A stretch of DNA of 64,000 bases from Actinernus sp. WN-2022 (taxonomy: Eukaryota; Cnidaria; Anthozoa; Actiniaria; Actinernidae). A program made the position numbers and the translations under genes. The notes beneath the pieces were generated by a model, which saw nothing but the letters and a program-made list of their open reading frames with translations, did not search any database and was not told where the DNA came from. Location of the stretch: assembly GCA_030867875.1 (NCBI GenBank), contig JAOWCC010001368.1, forward strand, positions 4,526,965 through 4,590,964, written 5' to 3'. Within the stretch, counting starts at the first letter, position 1. Each line of letters opens with the position of its first letter. Positions 1 to 11,232 of this stretch are shown piece after piece.

Positions 1-126
1 TACAACATTCAATAGGTCAACTCCAAGGTATTTAAAATTCTGCAAGCTATCAAAAAAGAAAACTCGACGTGAAAATTACAGATATTTCACTGAGTCTGCA
101 CGACCTGCAACTACTCCTCTAACTTA

Positions 127-243
127 CAATAATAATAATAATAATAAATAATAATAATGGGACGCGGGAGCTAGCGGATAAGACACAGGAGCGAGCGGAT
201 CAGACACGGGAACGAGCGGATGAGACGCGGGAGCGAGCGACGG
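127..243. repeat. ATA microsatellite plus 21-bp minisatellite
   Basis: An (AAT)n run at 127-158 is followed by about four copies of a GC-rich 21-bp unit of the form GACGCGGGAGCGAGCGGAT-N2, at 161-181, 182-202, 203-223 and 224-243. The last copy is degenerate. Confidence 0.8.
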
Positions 244-663
244 CAAGGTACGGGCAGCTAGCAAGCGAGAATGTTTTTTGACTTGCATGGGTTATTTTTT
301 CCCTTTTTTCTCTTATTGAAATTCTATGTGTAATACACATTGTGTATCGTATAAAGCTCCACTTTCGCGAGCTTTTGGCACGCGAAGAGCTCCGCTAATA
401 CATATATACTACCTTTAATTAGTTATTCCTATTATTTAAGGTTCTACCAAAATCCAGGCCTATATATAGCATCTCGATTATGGACATCTGCTATCATAAC
501 GATAGAGACACCTAGCATAATGTAGGGGCGTGTGAGAAGCATTTTGCAAAGGTGGAGTCGCGACACGAACGCCAATTAAAGGCCGGCACTTATCCCTAGG
601 GAGGACGGGCTGAAATGTAATTTCCTGTTTTCTGAGGTAGGTTTTGTAGTTTTTTCGGTATTG
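244..663. other. Intergenic, nothing recognised
   Basis: AT-rich sequence with no frame that looks coding and no clear repeat boundary. Confidence 0.4.
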
Positions 664-957
664 TTTGAAATCTCTGAATTGAGTACATATAGATGGGCAC
701 AATTTTTTTTATTCGGTCTCATATTCAGGCCGTAATCACGCCTTAAAGTTTGCACATCCACCACGCCCTACAAGTTGGCCGCGCACTTGGAGAATGGGTC
801 GATTCTCGGTTATATTTTACGTCACAAATTATCAGGAATTTGACATTTGTTTTCGTTTTTTGTTTTGAGCTAAAATCTTCAGGTCTTGGGAGTTTCCTCA
901 AAAATCGAATTGAAAATTTTGGCCATCTATATGTACTTAATTCTGAGATTTCCAATG
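664..957. repeat. Inverted repeat, putative MITE
   Basis: A segment near 665-700 containing GAGTACATATAGATGG recurs in reverse orientation near 912-957. The arms are about 40 bp and 85-90% identical by eye, with about 210 bp between them. I found no coding sequence and no clear target duplication, so a small non-autonomous DNA element is only the likeliest reading. Confidence 0.45.
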
Positions 958-1018
958 AATAATAACTTCGTAGGGTTTATATACACTTTATAGGGTCAGG
1001 GTTTCGATATCTTCGTGG

Positions 1019-1043
1019 CACAGACAGACAGACAGACAGACAT
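1019..1043. repeat. (CAGA)n microsatellite
   Basis: Perfect CAGA repeats, about six units. Confidence 0.85.
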
Positions 1044-2095
1044 TTTGTTTATTTGGAGTCGTATACAAATGTAGCACGTTGACTGTAAATCAAATAACTA
1101 TGGATTCAATTATTTAAATGATGATAGTGTCATAGTAGAGAACTATACTTACAATCTGTAACAGGTTTCATATTATCTCTATGATAATTTTTCATTTCTG
1201 AGTAACATACCGATTTAAATATGTATATACCTAGCTAATTTCTGAGTTCGGTGACCCGAGGATTAGCTAGGAAAAGAAAGGGATCATCAGACGACATTCT
1301 ACTTTTTTAGTTTTAGTTGTGATCCGCTTCTCTATCTTGGCGAAAAGGTCACTTCGTTTCACGCTGTATAGAGGGCATTCTATTAAGAAATGCACACCCC
1401 AGTTCATAATTTCCGGAAGTATCCCCCTTTCCTCCCATGCACCCCGGGGAGAAGGGCTTTAGAAACAGTATTCTCGCACTTCCTCGACCTTGCATCCCTC
1501 GTCACAGCATTCCTCAACAATGTTGTACGATCTCTTACTCAACCCATGGAACATCTTGCCTTCGTTTTGGTTACTGAATAAAACTGACCGTAGACCTGCA
1601 AACAGACGACGAAAAGGTCAGAACTACAGGGACCGCGCGTGCGACACTTGTTTCGTGGGGAGGGGTGAGGGTTTAAAAAAAAACATTCTGCAAGTTGTTT
1701 TGTGATTATATTTTAGTTCGCAAATCAGCTGAGAGAAAACAAAGTATGAAAATATAGCTGTCAAGCCTTTCAGTGGCGAAAAAAGAACATGTTGGCACTC
1801 GATTCTAAACGATTAAGAGGACTGAACTGAACAATAAAAACTCTTACTGTTCATTTATATATTCTGCAACTGAAACTCACGAAAACGTCCATGCAGACGT
1901 TTTGGTCTTTAAAATACTAATGCTGCAAAAACAGGTTTCCAGACTCCGGCTCCTTGCTATGGACAAAAATATAACAAACCCAGCCCAATATTGTTGATTG
2001 GAAGAAATAAGATAAGCAGAAAGCAGGAGTATATTACATAGGTTGGTCCCTAACACAGTAGATGGTGTGTCTATTTATAGTCGCGAAGTTCTGGT
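1044..2095. other. Intergenic, nothing recognised
   Basis: Only short chance open frames. No repeat or RNA gene was recognised. Confidence 0.35.
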
Positions 2096-2518
2096 ATGCG
2101 ATTACGTTGTCTTTTGTTCTCTTGCGCTTTAGTATTATTTAGCAGTTTGAACCGTGTTAATTACAATTTTTCAGTGCATCCTGATTGGTTAAAAGTAACG
2201 CCCTTTGTTTCTTCTCGTGGGGGAAACTCTATGCTAAAAATAACTCTACCGTCTACAGTGTTGTGTGACAATAAAGTGTGGGAAGAGGAACACTCCTCTG
2301 TAATATACTCCTGCGGAAAGATAGTTGATTTCCTCCTTTTGTCTCGTCCATGCACTGAGCATGATTGGTCCATAGAGGATAACGGTAGGGCGAAAAAAGG
2401 TATTCAGTGTCAAGCGCAAATTCTATATCAATATATCAAAATGCGCTTCACAAGGAAGGACTTGATATACGGACTGCTATTGTGGCGCAATGTGCTGCCG
2501 TGCAGTTTACGATCATGA
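2096..2518 (+). CDS. Hypothetical 140-residue open frame (doubtful)
   Basis: I do not recognise this. The predicted protein begins with a basic residue and a hydrophobic stretch (about residues 4-17, LLFSCALVLFSS) that could act as a signal peptide. The remainder has no familiar domain. Its 3' end runs up to a tRNA-derived SINE on the other strand, and no splice-supported neighbours were found. It may be a chance open frame. Confidence 0.12.
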   Translation: MRLRCLLFSCALVLFSSLNRVNYNFSVHPDWLKVTPFVSSRGGNSMLKITLPSTVLCDNKVWEEEHSSVIYSCGKIVDFLLLSRPCTEHDWSIEDNGRAKKGIQCQAQILYQYIKMRFTRKDLIYGLLLWRNVLPCSLRS

Positions 2519-2529
2519 GTGTTTGTTAG

Positions 2530-2760
2530 TACCTCATAATACCAGGCTGTTGTGTCGGGCGACAATACCCTGAATATTTCTCGAAATAGCGCAACAGGTT
2601 CTGTTACGCCCCCCTCATACAGATTAGAAGAGGAAGGATACAAGGCCAAAAGATTTGCGTCCCTCAAGAATGCGGCCGGGATTTGAACTCGCCGCCTCCC
2701 GCACACATGACCGTGGCGTTACCAATGAGCTACCCACCCTGTGGTACGCCATCATGGCGG
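2530..2760 (-). mobile_element. tRNA-derived SINE (minus strand)
   Basis: On the minus strand, 2739-2667 reads like a tRNA head. The A-box-like GTAGCTCATTGGTAACGCC is followed about 35 nt later by the B-box-like GAGTTCAAATCCC. The downstream body (towards 2530) is not tRNA-like, which is the usual SINE layout. A functional tRNA is unlikely because the stems do not close well. The 3' limit is approximate. Confidence 0.6.
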
Positions 2761-4677
2761 ACGTGCGTAGAATGTTAACGATGCTTTGCGCAGTTTAACT
2801 TATCAGTCCATCATATAGAGATTTACCTTTTCGCATCCTTAACCTCTTCCTGTAGACCACGATGCTTGAACAAACATTAGTGACCGCTTCAAGGATTTGA
2901 TTGCCGCACAGATGAAAATCTACTGGTCGATTTCCGGTCTCGGTGGTCTTCCAACATGTGGTCATCGCTGTATTGCACCTGCCATGTGTCACGTGGGCTA
3001 GCTGGCTCGTTATTAGAAGAACGACTATACTGCGCATGTGCAGATCCATCTGAGAAAGAATTGACAAAGAGAGGAGAAAATCCTTAGAGGAGAAGGCGCG
3101 AGAAACGTTTCTCAGATGGAATAAACTAGATATATATTGAAGAATATCTCACTTCCTTGTACTCGAGATGCAAATTATTTATGGCTACACTTTAGCGTCT
3201 TCTCGGATAAGGACGTAAAATCGTAGGTCCCACGTCGGCCTCAAGTTTATCAGTCTTACCAGACTGTCAAGAGCCTACGGACGTTACATAAGTTTGCTTT
3301 ACCTTTCACCCGTTTAGTGTTAACCACCGAGAAGATCTGCGAGGTTAACGTTGCATCCCTGATACCAACACTCACCATAGCCAATCGATGAAACAAATCA
3401 ATATCACTGAAGGCGCTCCGTGCTCGCTGATAACCGTTGTCTATCAAGAGTTTTATGGGAGAGATTTCTTAGCCACCCTAACGCAGTTCAAGTGTTTCTA
3501 CTTTCCCCAAAAAAAACTACCGACTAGCGAAAGCACAGTCTCAAGGCTAAATAGTTGAATGTTGGATCCCTCAGGGTTAAAGAATATCATCTATTTTTAT
3601 TCTTAGTACGTTCTTGATATAGTTCATATTTAATAGGAACTTATGTTGCTTGATATTATCTTAAAGACTTAAAGTTTCACTATATTTAGTTTGTTGAGCT
3701 CAATCTACCTCACTTCTCCTTGCCAAGTATACAAATTACCTTTTTATCCGCCAGCTAGAAAAAATATGCTTCACAGGTGCTTCTCGCTCAGTGAATTTAG
3801 AGAATTTATCCGGCCCTTTTCAAATTGAAAAATACCTTTTTTAATTTCTCAATTAAACCACTATAACCTTGAGCTCTCGCCGACTGGTAGATCAGTTTAT
3901 ATACTGCATTTTAGCTAATTTGAGTTTAGTAAATGTGCTTGCTGTTCCTGTCATTGCCGTTAATTAAAATCAATGAAAAACATTGTCTTGAGATCCTACA
4001 AAACAACTGTGAACGAAAGTCGAAAAAGACTGATTTCCTTGTAATTATATACTTTCATTTTGTAGTTTTGAAAATATTAACTTGCTTTGGCCAGGTTTTG
4101 CCCAATCCAAGTATGGCCATCCAATCCTATTGTTTCGAAATGCATTCGGCAAAGCTAACTATATAATCGTTCAAAATTCTGAACTGTAAAAACGTGTTTG
4201 AATAAAGCAATATTGTATGAACGACAGCTGAAGATGTCTCATTCGTGTGTAATCGTAATACAGATTACATCTGTTTTCAATCAACTTTCTTCTTAGTCGA
4301 GTATACGTTCATTTCGGTTTGTTCAGTTTATTTAAAGATGAAATATTGAGATAATACGACCTTATCACTCAAGAGGTTAAGTGAAGTTTTTTTGTTACAA
4401 TTTCGTGAAATAAATTGAATGATGACCATTTTATCTAGGTTTACTTTGATTGGGAAGTTACTAAAGTATAATATATACTTGAGCAACATCTCAATTAGCC
4501 TTAAAACAAACTGCTTGCCACACCTTTGCCGCACTGCAATTTTTTTTACTGAATGTTTCCATGGAGTGTTGTCAAATAATGCCATTTTGATGCTGATTAA
4601 CACTGTATTCTGGAAAGGAGATTATGTCTGAATAGTGTTTACAATTTATTTATGGTTTGGATGCAATCCGCAAGTCT
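2761..4677. other. Intergenic, nothing recognised
   Basis: About 1.9 kb of AT-rich sequence without a convincing exon, RNA gene or bounded repeat. The short frames present lack codon structure or domains. Confidence 0.35.
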
Positions 4678-4687
4678 GTATTTCCAT

Positions 4688-4754
4688 GGGTGTCTAGATA
4701 ACGAAGACCTAGAAAACGAAGACCGAAGATCGAAGACCCTAGATAACGAAGACT
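4688..4754 (+). repeat. Left terminal inverted repeat, 67 bp
   Basis: Perfect reverse complement of 6561-6627. It already contains the CTAGATAACGAAGAC motif that is amplified inside the element. Confidence 0.9.
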
Positions 4755-5095
4755 CAAAAACGAAGACCCAAAAACGAAGACCCTAGATAACGAAGACCAG
4801 AAAACGAAGACCCAAACAAACTATTCATTTACTCCTGCGTGAATGAGTTTCAAATTTAAAGCTTTCGCGGCAACAGATGGCACGTGACTTGTTGGTCCAT
4901 ACTCCATAGCAACGCCATAGGACTTCGAAGCGTTTTTCTTTCTTTCTTTCTTACTAAATTCTTCTCGAAACAAGCCTGATACAGAAGAATAGTAAAGGTT
5001 TTTCTTTACTTTTGATCCGGTATGTCGACAAATAAGCTGAGGAAAATAGAGCTTAGACGCTCAAACGAACGAACTCTGCATGGCATTTGCCAAAC

Positions 5096-5120
5096 ATGGC
5101 GGCCGCTCAACAAGGTAAAG
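5096..5120 (+). other. Exon-like segment with splice donor (copy 1)
   Basis: ATGGCGGCCGCTCAACAAG is followed directly by GTAAAG, which resembles a short first coding exon with a splice donor. It lies in the duplicated unique segment and recurs at 6506-6530 with one substitution. This could be a captured host first exon, as in Pack-MULEs, or a promoter-associated remnant. No continuation exon was found. Confidence 0.3.
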
Positions 5121-5307
5121 TATAGTCATAATTAAACGAATAGTATTGTAATAGTTGAGCAGATTCCTTCTTTCTTTTATACTATATTATATAAAGCCGT
5201 AATTACGGGGTTAATACTTCGGATAGTACACGAAACATTGACAAACGGAAAATATCCATACCCCAAAAACTCAAAAAAATTGTATATTTTCTATGCATCG
5301 ATGTTGT

Positions 5308-6210
5308 GGGTGTCTAGATAACGAAGACCTAGAAAACGAAGACCCCCCTAGATAACGAAGATCTAAAAACGAAGACCCTAGATAACGAAGACCCGAAAAC
5401 GAAGACCCCCCTAGATAACGAAGATCGAAAAACGAAGACCCTAGATAACGAAAACCCGAAAAACGAAGACCCTAGATAACGAAGACCAGAAAACGAAGAC
5501 CCCCCTAGATAACGAAGTTCGAAAAACGAAGGCCCTAGATAACTCGAAGACCAGAAAACGAAGACCCCCCTAGATAACGAAGACCCGAAAAACGAAGACC
5601 CTAGATAACGAAGACCAGAAAAACGAAGACCCTAGATAACGAAGACCCGAAAAACGAAGACCCTATAGATAACGAAGACCAGAAAACGAAGACCCCCTAG
5701 ATAACGAAGATCGAAAAACGAAGACCCTAGATAACGACGACCAGAAAACGAAGACCCCCTAGATAACGAAGACCAGAAAACGAAGACCCCCTAGATAACG
5801 AAGACCCGAAAAACGAAGACCCTAGATAACGAAGACCAGAAAAACGAAGACCCTAGATAACGAAGACCCGAAAAACGAAGACCCTAGATAACGAAGACCC
5901 CCCTAGATAACGAAGATCGAAAAACGAAGACCCTAGATAACGAAGACCAGAAAACGAAGACCCCCCTAGTTAACGAAGATCTAAAAACGAAGACTCTAGA
6001 TAACGAAGGCCAGAAAACGAAGACCCCCCTAGATAACGAAGATCGAAAAACGAAGACTCCAGATAACGAAGACCTAAAAACGAAGACCCCCCTAGATAAC
6101 GAAGATCGAAAAACGAAGACCCTAGATAACGAAGACCTAAAAACGAAGACCTAAAAACGAAGACCCCCTAGATAACGAAGACCCAAAAACGAAGACCCAA
6201 GCAAACTACC
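5308..6210. repeat. Terminal-repeat-derived satellite
   Basis: Tandem array of roughly 32-40 bp units combining CTAGATAACGAAGACC and GAAAAACGAAGACC. Units vary in length and in the number of C residues (ACCC to ACCCCCC). The same motif forms the element's terminal repeats, so the array probably grew from them. Confidence 0.85.
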
Positions 6211-6505
6211 ATTTTCTAGCATTTCATTTACTTAGTTTCAAAGCTTTTTGACAACAGATGGCACGTGACTTGTTGGCCCATAGCAATTAACGCCATACTG
6301 CATGGGTTGACCCGTGGCCGTGGTATTGTAGCTGGACTTCGAAGCGTTTTTCTTTCTTTCTTACTAAATTCTTCTCGAAATAAGCCTGATACAGAACAAT
6401 AGTAAAGGTTTTTCTTTACTTTTGATCCGGTATGTCGACAAATAAGCTGAGGAAAATAGAGCTTAGACGCTCAAACGAACGAACTCTGCATGGCATTTGC
6501 CAAAC

Positions 6506-6530
6506 ATGGCGGCCGCTCAGCAAGGTAAAG
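6506..6530 (+). other. Exon-like segment with splice donor (copy 2)
   Basis: Second copy of the ATGGCGGCCGCTCAGCAAG|GTAAAG segment, inside the repeated unique part of the transposon. Confidence 0.3.
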
Positions 6531-6560
6531 TAGTCATAATTAAACGAATAGTATTGTAAT

Positions 6561-6627
6561 AGTCTTCGTTATCTAGGGTCTTCGATCTTCGGTCTTCGTT
6601 TTCTAGGTCTTCGTTATCTAGACACCC
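6561..6627 (-). repeat. Right terminal inverted repeat, 67 bp
   Basis: Perfect reverse complement of 4688-4754, followed immediately by the 10-bp target duplication. Confidence 0.9.
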
Positions 6628-6637
6628 GTATTTCCAT

Positions 6638-7457
6638 GCACTTTTATCATATCTGTACTATTTTCTGTATTTCCCTGCACTTTGGTCCATGTGGTAAGTC
6701 ACATGGTGGAAAGTATACCAATGTATAAAATAAGATCAACACAACAGAAATATGCATATCTAGGGGTTAGTACAAATCCTGTCGATAAAGCTTCGCATAT
6801 AACCACTCCCCAAACATTAGACTTTGGGTATTGAAAATGCCAACAACAGAGACAGAAATGAATTTCATTTTTGCTCCTGTCTGGAAACTAGTTACACATT
6901 AAAATTGCATTGCTGCATAAATTCATCTCTGTGTGTGGATTCAATGCAGTGATTTTGAATGAAAATAACCAATATTTCGATTTTAATGATAAAATGGTTA
7001 ACTGATTTACAACAACCGCCAATTTTCTCACAATCTGATTGGCTAATCTTCGTGTGCAATATTTTAACAGACGCGCGGCCGGCTTTCGAAGCGTTAAAAG
7101 CATTTCAAAAGTTTATCGGTGAGTGAAATCCATTTATCAAAATTTGATATTTTCTAGACTCGAACAAATATATTTTCGGCGAATTTGTGATTGACTTTGT
7201 GACAAGTTCGACCGATCTTTTCAGTATCAGTAGAACTGACTAGAACTGAGAAATTGTCTTGAATTAATTTATAAATACATAATCTTCAAGTTCGTGATTA
7301 AAATATCATTCTTATTCAAGATATTTACACAACGTTCTTCAAAGAAACAAACAGTTTAGAGTAGCTTAGGTATGTTTGAAGCTACTGATTTGCTTAAATT
7401 ATAAAGCAAAATAGCTTCATAGTCGGCGGTTTTTTTGTATCTGAGTTTGTCTTGGAT
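6638..7457. other. Intergenic, nothing recognised
   Basis: AT-rich with no credible exon. The pre-insertion sequence of the Mutator-like element resumes here. Confidence 0.35.
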
Positions 7458-7502
7458 GGTCATTCCATATTTGGTCATTCCATATTTGGTCATTCCATAT
7501 TT
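7458..7502. repeat. 15-bp tandem repeat, three copies
   Basis: GGTCATTCCATATTT repeated three times without interruption. Confidence 0.9.
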
Positions 7503-7954
7503 TTCGTGTTACGAGTCGTCTCAACACGCGACAGGCACAGCCAATCATATTCGACACCGCTCGGGACACTGGCGGGTCGCGGGTCATCTGTACGGGGAAT
7601 GAGGAGGTTAAAATTAGTCGAATTCGCTTTAAATTGTCACCAGAGAACAAGAAGAATATCAACTCCTCTTCAAACCAGCTTTTTACAGAAATCTTCCTTC
7701 CTACAACCTATGGCTACCACTTGGAAAAGGATCGAATAACACTGAACGCCCGTCTCGGTGCGAGATCAAGCTAGCTTCTGCGCATGTCCTCTTTTACTCC
7801 TCTCCGGCTTCAGGGATCATTGAGAACTCTTATTTTGTTGCTTTACTTCTCGATTGTTTTTTCAAAATGTTCTGACTACAGCACAGCCGACGGATCTCGC
7901 TCCACACTGTCTTCAAGCGCCTATACTGAGGCGGCTATATAAGTGCCAAGCTTT

Positions 7955-8445
7955 TGAAATGGTTTTAGTTTCCATGGTCGAAGAGAGCTTCCGTAACATT
8001 CGGTAAGCATCCCATTAGATATATGGGACCCAAGTTATGGCTAAGAATACCGGAGAACATTAGACAATCACCATCACTGTCATCTTTTAAGAATAATATT
8101 CGTAAGTTGGACTTGAGTGTTGTGTTGGCCGATGACAGCTGTACCAACTGCCTATTATGTAGTACTTGAGCTGAGGTGCACACGTTATCTAGTGCGTGCG
8201 GTTGATGCAGTTAGGGACGGACAACACAGCTCTCAATATATTATTATTAAATTAGAAAATATTATATTATAATACTAAATTATATATTATCTTAATTACG
8301 ATTGTACATATTATTCATAACTAGTTCTTTTATAATTCTTAACATTGTATTATTTTACAAATTTAAGTTAGGGTGTCCCCATTTAGTGGTTGTTATACTG
8401 CTATGTAGATTGACACGTAAATAAAGTTATTATTATTATACTTCG
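7955..8445 (+). mobile_element. LINE 3' end fragment (CR1/L2-like), plus strand
   Basis: From about 7972 to 8168 the plus strand encodes the C-terminal tail of a LINE reverse-transcriptase protein: VTFGKHPIRYMGPKLW, then SFKNNIRKLDL, ending CTNCLLCST and a stop. The minus-strand fragment at 30333-31200 encodes the same block (VTFGKHSLRYMGPKIW, SAFKNNIRRVDL). Both share a 3' UTR with the GTCCCCATTTAGTGGTTGT motif, and each carries an ATT/ATA microsatellite at its 3' end. The copy is severely 5'-truncated at about 7955. Confidence 0.8.
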
Positions 8446-8728
8446 ATACCGTATACAAAGCTATGACAGAGGTGAAAATATGTTCACTTCGATATTATTC
8501 AGCAGCACTTTGAGTTCTTGTGTATTCTAATTTATGCTGTTGCTTGTTTCCTTTCCATTTGCCGGGTCATTTGCTCACAGCTGCTCTCAAGGCCAGCGAT
8601 TATAATTTAAATTATCCTAACTAAATAGAATTTAGGGCTTCCAATTCCCCTTTTAAAGGTGTTGGTGTACGCTATCTGAAAAAAACAAACCCGGGGGAAG
8701 AAAGAAGAAAAAAACTAAAAAGAAATGG

Positions 8729-8827
8729 CTACAGCACGAGGGCATTCCCAGGCTTACTAACCTCGCCCGATCGGGCTTAACTTTGGTGATCGGACGAAAA
8801 TGCGGCTTTACCGTCCGAGCTAAACCG
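8729..8827 (-). pseudogene. 5S rRNA-derived relic (minus strand)
   Basis: The plus strand reads as a degenerate complement of a metazoan 5S rRNA: GGCTACAGCAC, GGCATTCCCAGGC, TACTAACC, then CGCCCGATCGGGCTTAACTT and GGTGATCGGACGA. A block between the CCCAGGC and TACTAACC matches is missing, and the 5' part is diverged. It is therefore not a functional 5S gene. It is a dispersed 5S pseudogene or the head of a 5S-derived SINE (SINE3 type). Confidence 0.65.
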
Positions 8828-8989
8828 CCGGAGGCCATAAGGAACCCAACTAGGTCTGTTTTATTATTTTCTCCAACATTTTGGCAAAGCTGCCTTCTAA
8901 TGATAACTATTGGCGCGAGTTCGGTTTGGCAGTGCCAGCCTCAATTTATTCCAACATTTTTCATTCTCCTATCAAAACAATAATGCACA

Positions 8990-9448
8990 TCCCTAAGTGC
9001 AGTTTGCATAACACGTGCTCGTAGCTGTTAACATTGCAAATAGCTTCCAGCACGCTTCCGTACCTAAGTATGTTTTGTGGAGTTCGGGAAAGCAAGAAGT
9101 GTTTACGTTTTGGACTTTTCGCTGACTCGAAGTACTCGAGAGTACTCATGAGACATCAATGAACACAATCTTTAGTTGCATACCTTTTCAAAAAGAAAAC
9201 GAATACAACCTTTTAAAAGTATATACCCAGTACTTTAGGCTAGGCATTTACTATGAGGATTCTCATCAATAACTCGTCAAGCTCACAACCAGGTTTGGAT
9301 CTCTTCAGTCAAATGACTTTTTGGAGCGACGCTTGTCAGAGCACATCAAGCGAAAGGCGGTGAAATTACCTCGTATGTCCATGAGGCGTGCAATGCTGCA
9401 GGAAATGTTGCAGCGTGCCCTACTCCTTTTCAATATAACGCGTGCATT
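8990..9448. other. Intergenic, nothing recognised
   Basis: No exon or bounded element seen. The last 80 bp carry diverged half-units of the adjoining tandem array (CAGGAAATGTTGCAGCGTGCC). Confidence 0.35.
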
Positions 9449-10262
9449 GCAGCGTGCATGTGTCTATTCCTTTTCGACACAATTGCTGGCAATGTAACGC
9501 GCAATGTTGCAGAACATGTTACAGCGTGTCTACTCCTTTTCATCACAATTGCTGGTAGGGTGTGTCTATTCCTTTTCGACACAATTGCTGGCAATGTAAC
9601 GCGCAATGTTGCAGAACATGTTACAGCGTGTCTACTCCTTTTCATCACAATTGCTGGTAGGGTGTGTCTATTCCTTTTCGACACAATTGCTGGCAATGTA
9701 ACGCGCAATGTTGCAGAACATGTTACAGCGTGTCTACTCCTTTTCATCACAATTGCTGGTAGGGTGTGTCTATTCCTTTTCGACACAATTGCTGGCAATG
9801 TAACGCGCAATGTTGCAGAACATGTTACAGCGTGTCTACTCCTTTTCATCACAATTGCTGGTAGGGTGTGTCTATTCCTTTTCGACACAATTGCTGGCAA
9901 TGTAACGCGCAATGTTGCAGAACATGTTACAGCGTGTCTACTCCTTTTCATCACAATTGCTGGTAGGGTGTGTCTATTCCTTTTCGACACAATTACCGGC
10001 AATGTTGCGCGCAATGTTGCAGAACATGTTACAGCGTGTCTACTCCTTTTCATCACAATTGCTGGTAGGGTGTGTCTATTCCTTTTCGACACAATTGCTG
10101 GCAATGTAACGCGCAATGTTGCAGAACATGTTACAGCGTGTCTACTCCTTTTCATCACAATTGCTGGTAGGGTGTGTCTATTCCTTTTCAACACAATTAC
10201 CGGCAATGTTGCGCGCAATGTTGCGCGCAATGTTGCAGTGTGTGTTCGTCCCTCAAGCTGCA
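9449..10262. repeat. 102-bp tandem array, about eight copies
   Basis: Eight near-identical 102-bp units. Each consists of two related halves: one with CTATTCCTTTTCGACACAATT and one with CTACTCCTTTTCATCACAATT. Because 102 is divisible by three, both strands stay open for about 280 codons, but the translations are pure repeat and not credible proteins. Two later units share CAATTACCGGCAATGTTGCG variants, which shows block-wise duplication. Confidence 0.9.
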
Positions 10263-10606
10263 TTTTGTGCAAATTAAACAGCAACGTTGTATACGAACCA
10301 TGCTAAAAGTAACATCTGCCATACAACGGACATATATGTGTCGTTCTACATGGAGCCCAGTCTTAGCACTTTTTGGAATTTGTATCATTTAATGAGTAAT
10401 TGTGCAGGCTTACTTCAAAGAAAAGCAATATTTAAAACATTACAATAACAGAAGCGAAAACATTTCCAGAACATTGTTCCTGCGAGAACTTTTCCTATCC
10501 GATTTCATTGAGAAATCTAGTGGAGAACCCAAACTGATTTTAAACGACACTACAATAACACAGTAATCATATTGATGTTATTCGCATCTACGTTTGACCC
10601 AAAACG
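10263..10606. other. Intergenic, nothing recognised
   Basis: No coding or RNA signature was seen. Confidence 0.35.
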
Positions 10607-10712
10607 AATAGCCCACTTCCGCCAGAGAAAAGAATTAATTTAATTTAGCACGGAGACTCGTATTGAAACCTTTGCGCGCGACAAGTAAAGCATATCGCGG
10701 AAGTGGGCTATT
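10607..10712. repeat. Short inverted repeat element
   Basis: AATAGCCCACTTCCGC at 10607-10622 is the exact reverse complement of 10697-10712, with 74 bp between them. It is probably a miniature DNA element. No clear target duplication was seen. Confidence 0.55.
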
Positions 10713-10837
10713 GTATGAAAGGCTTCCATGCATGTTAAAACCAATAAAGGTGTTTAAAGAACTGGGACGATTTACTAACTTTAAATAATAGAACGAATGT
10801 TTATATGTTGAGTGCTTAGGATGAGTGCTCGTGTGTG

Positions 10838-11232
10838 TTAAGGGGGGATTACAGTTGAATTTGTAGGAAAAGGGATGAGAATGGAGGATGAAATAAAGAG
10901 GAAAAAAGAAATTAGTACACACCTAATTATTTGACTATCCACTCAAGAGCACATCGGGTTGATAGCAGACAAATTTGGTGCCCATCTATTAATTATTAAC
11001 CAAAACCCTCTTTAATTCTTCATAAAACCTTCTTTTTTCCTATTTACTCAAAACAAATCAAATCCCCCTCCCCAATTTTTTTCTTATGAAAGCCATGAAA
11101 AATTCGAGAAAAATTCTAATAAACTAAGCGAACCTTCAACTGCAACTTAAAATAACATACAATCTCAATGAGAAAGTGTAAAACCACGCAAACGTGGCAA
11201 AAAAAGCGCATTCAACTGTGATCCCCCCTTAA
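10838..11232. mobile_element. TTAA-flanked MITE
   Basis: TTAA at 10838-10841 and 11229-11232 flanks inverted ends GGGGGGATTACAGTTGAAT (10842-10860) and its complement with one mismatch (11210-11228). The element is 387 bp and non-coding. A TTAA target duplication is typical of piggyBac and Kolobok elements. Confidence 0.8.

Larger units (their letters stand above)
4678..6637. mobile_element. Mutator-like non-autonomous transposon with 10-bp target duplication
   Basis: The element spans 4688-6627. Its ends are perfect 67-bp inverted repeats beginning GGGTGTCTAG. It is flanked by identical 10-bp direct repeats GTATTTCCAT at 4678-4687 and 6628-6637. Long terminal repeats with 9-10 bp duplications are typical of Mutator-like elements, so the superfamily is inferred. 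No transposase is present. Inside are a 0.9-kb satellite derived from the terminal sequence and two copies of a roughly 330-bp unique segment (about 4800-5160 and 6185-6560). A second internal GGGTGTCTAG start at 5308 suggests an internal duplication or a nested copy sharing the right end. Confidence 0.8.

Noticed and set aside
2667..2739. Functional tRNA gene on the minus strand
   Set aside because: A and B boxes are present, but acceptor and anticodon stems do not pair well and a SINE body follows.
9430..10306. Two roughly 280-codon open frames on opposite strands
   Set aside because: Both are translations of the 102-bp tandem array; openness follows from a unit length divisible by three.
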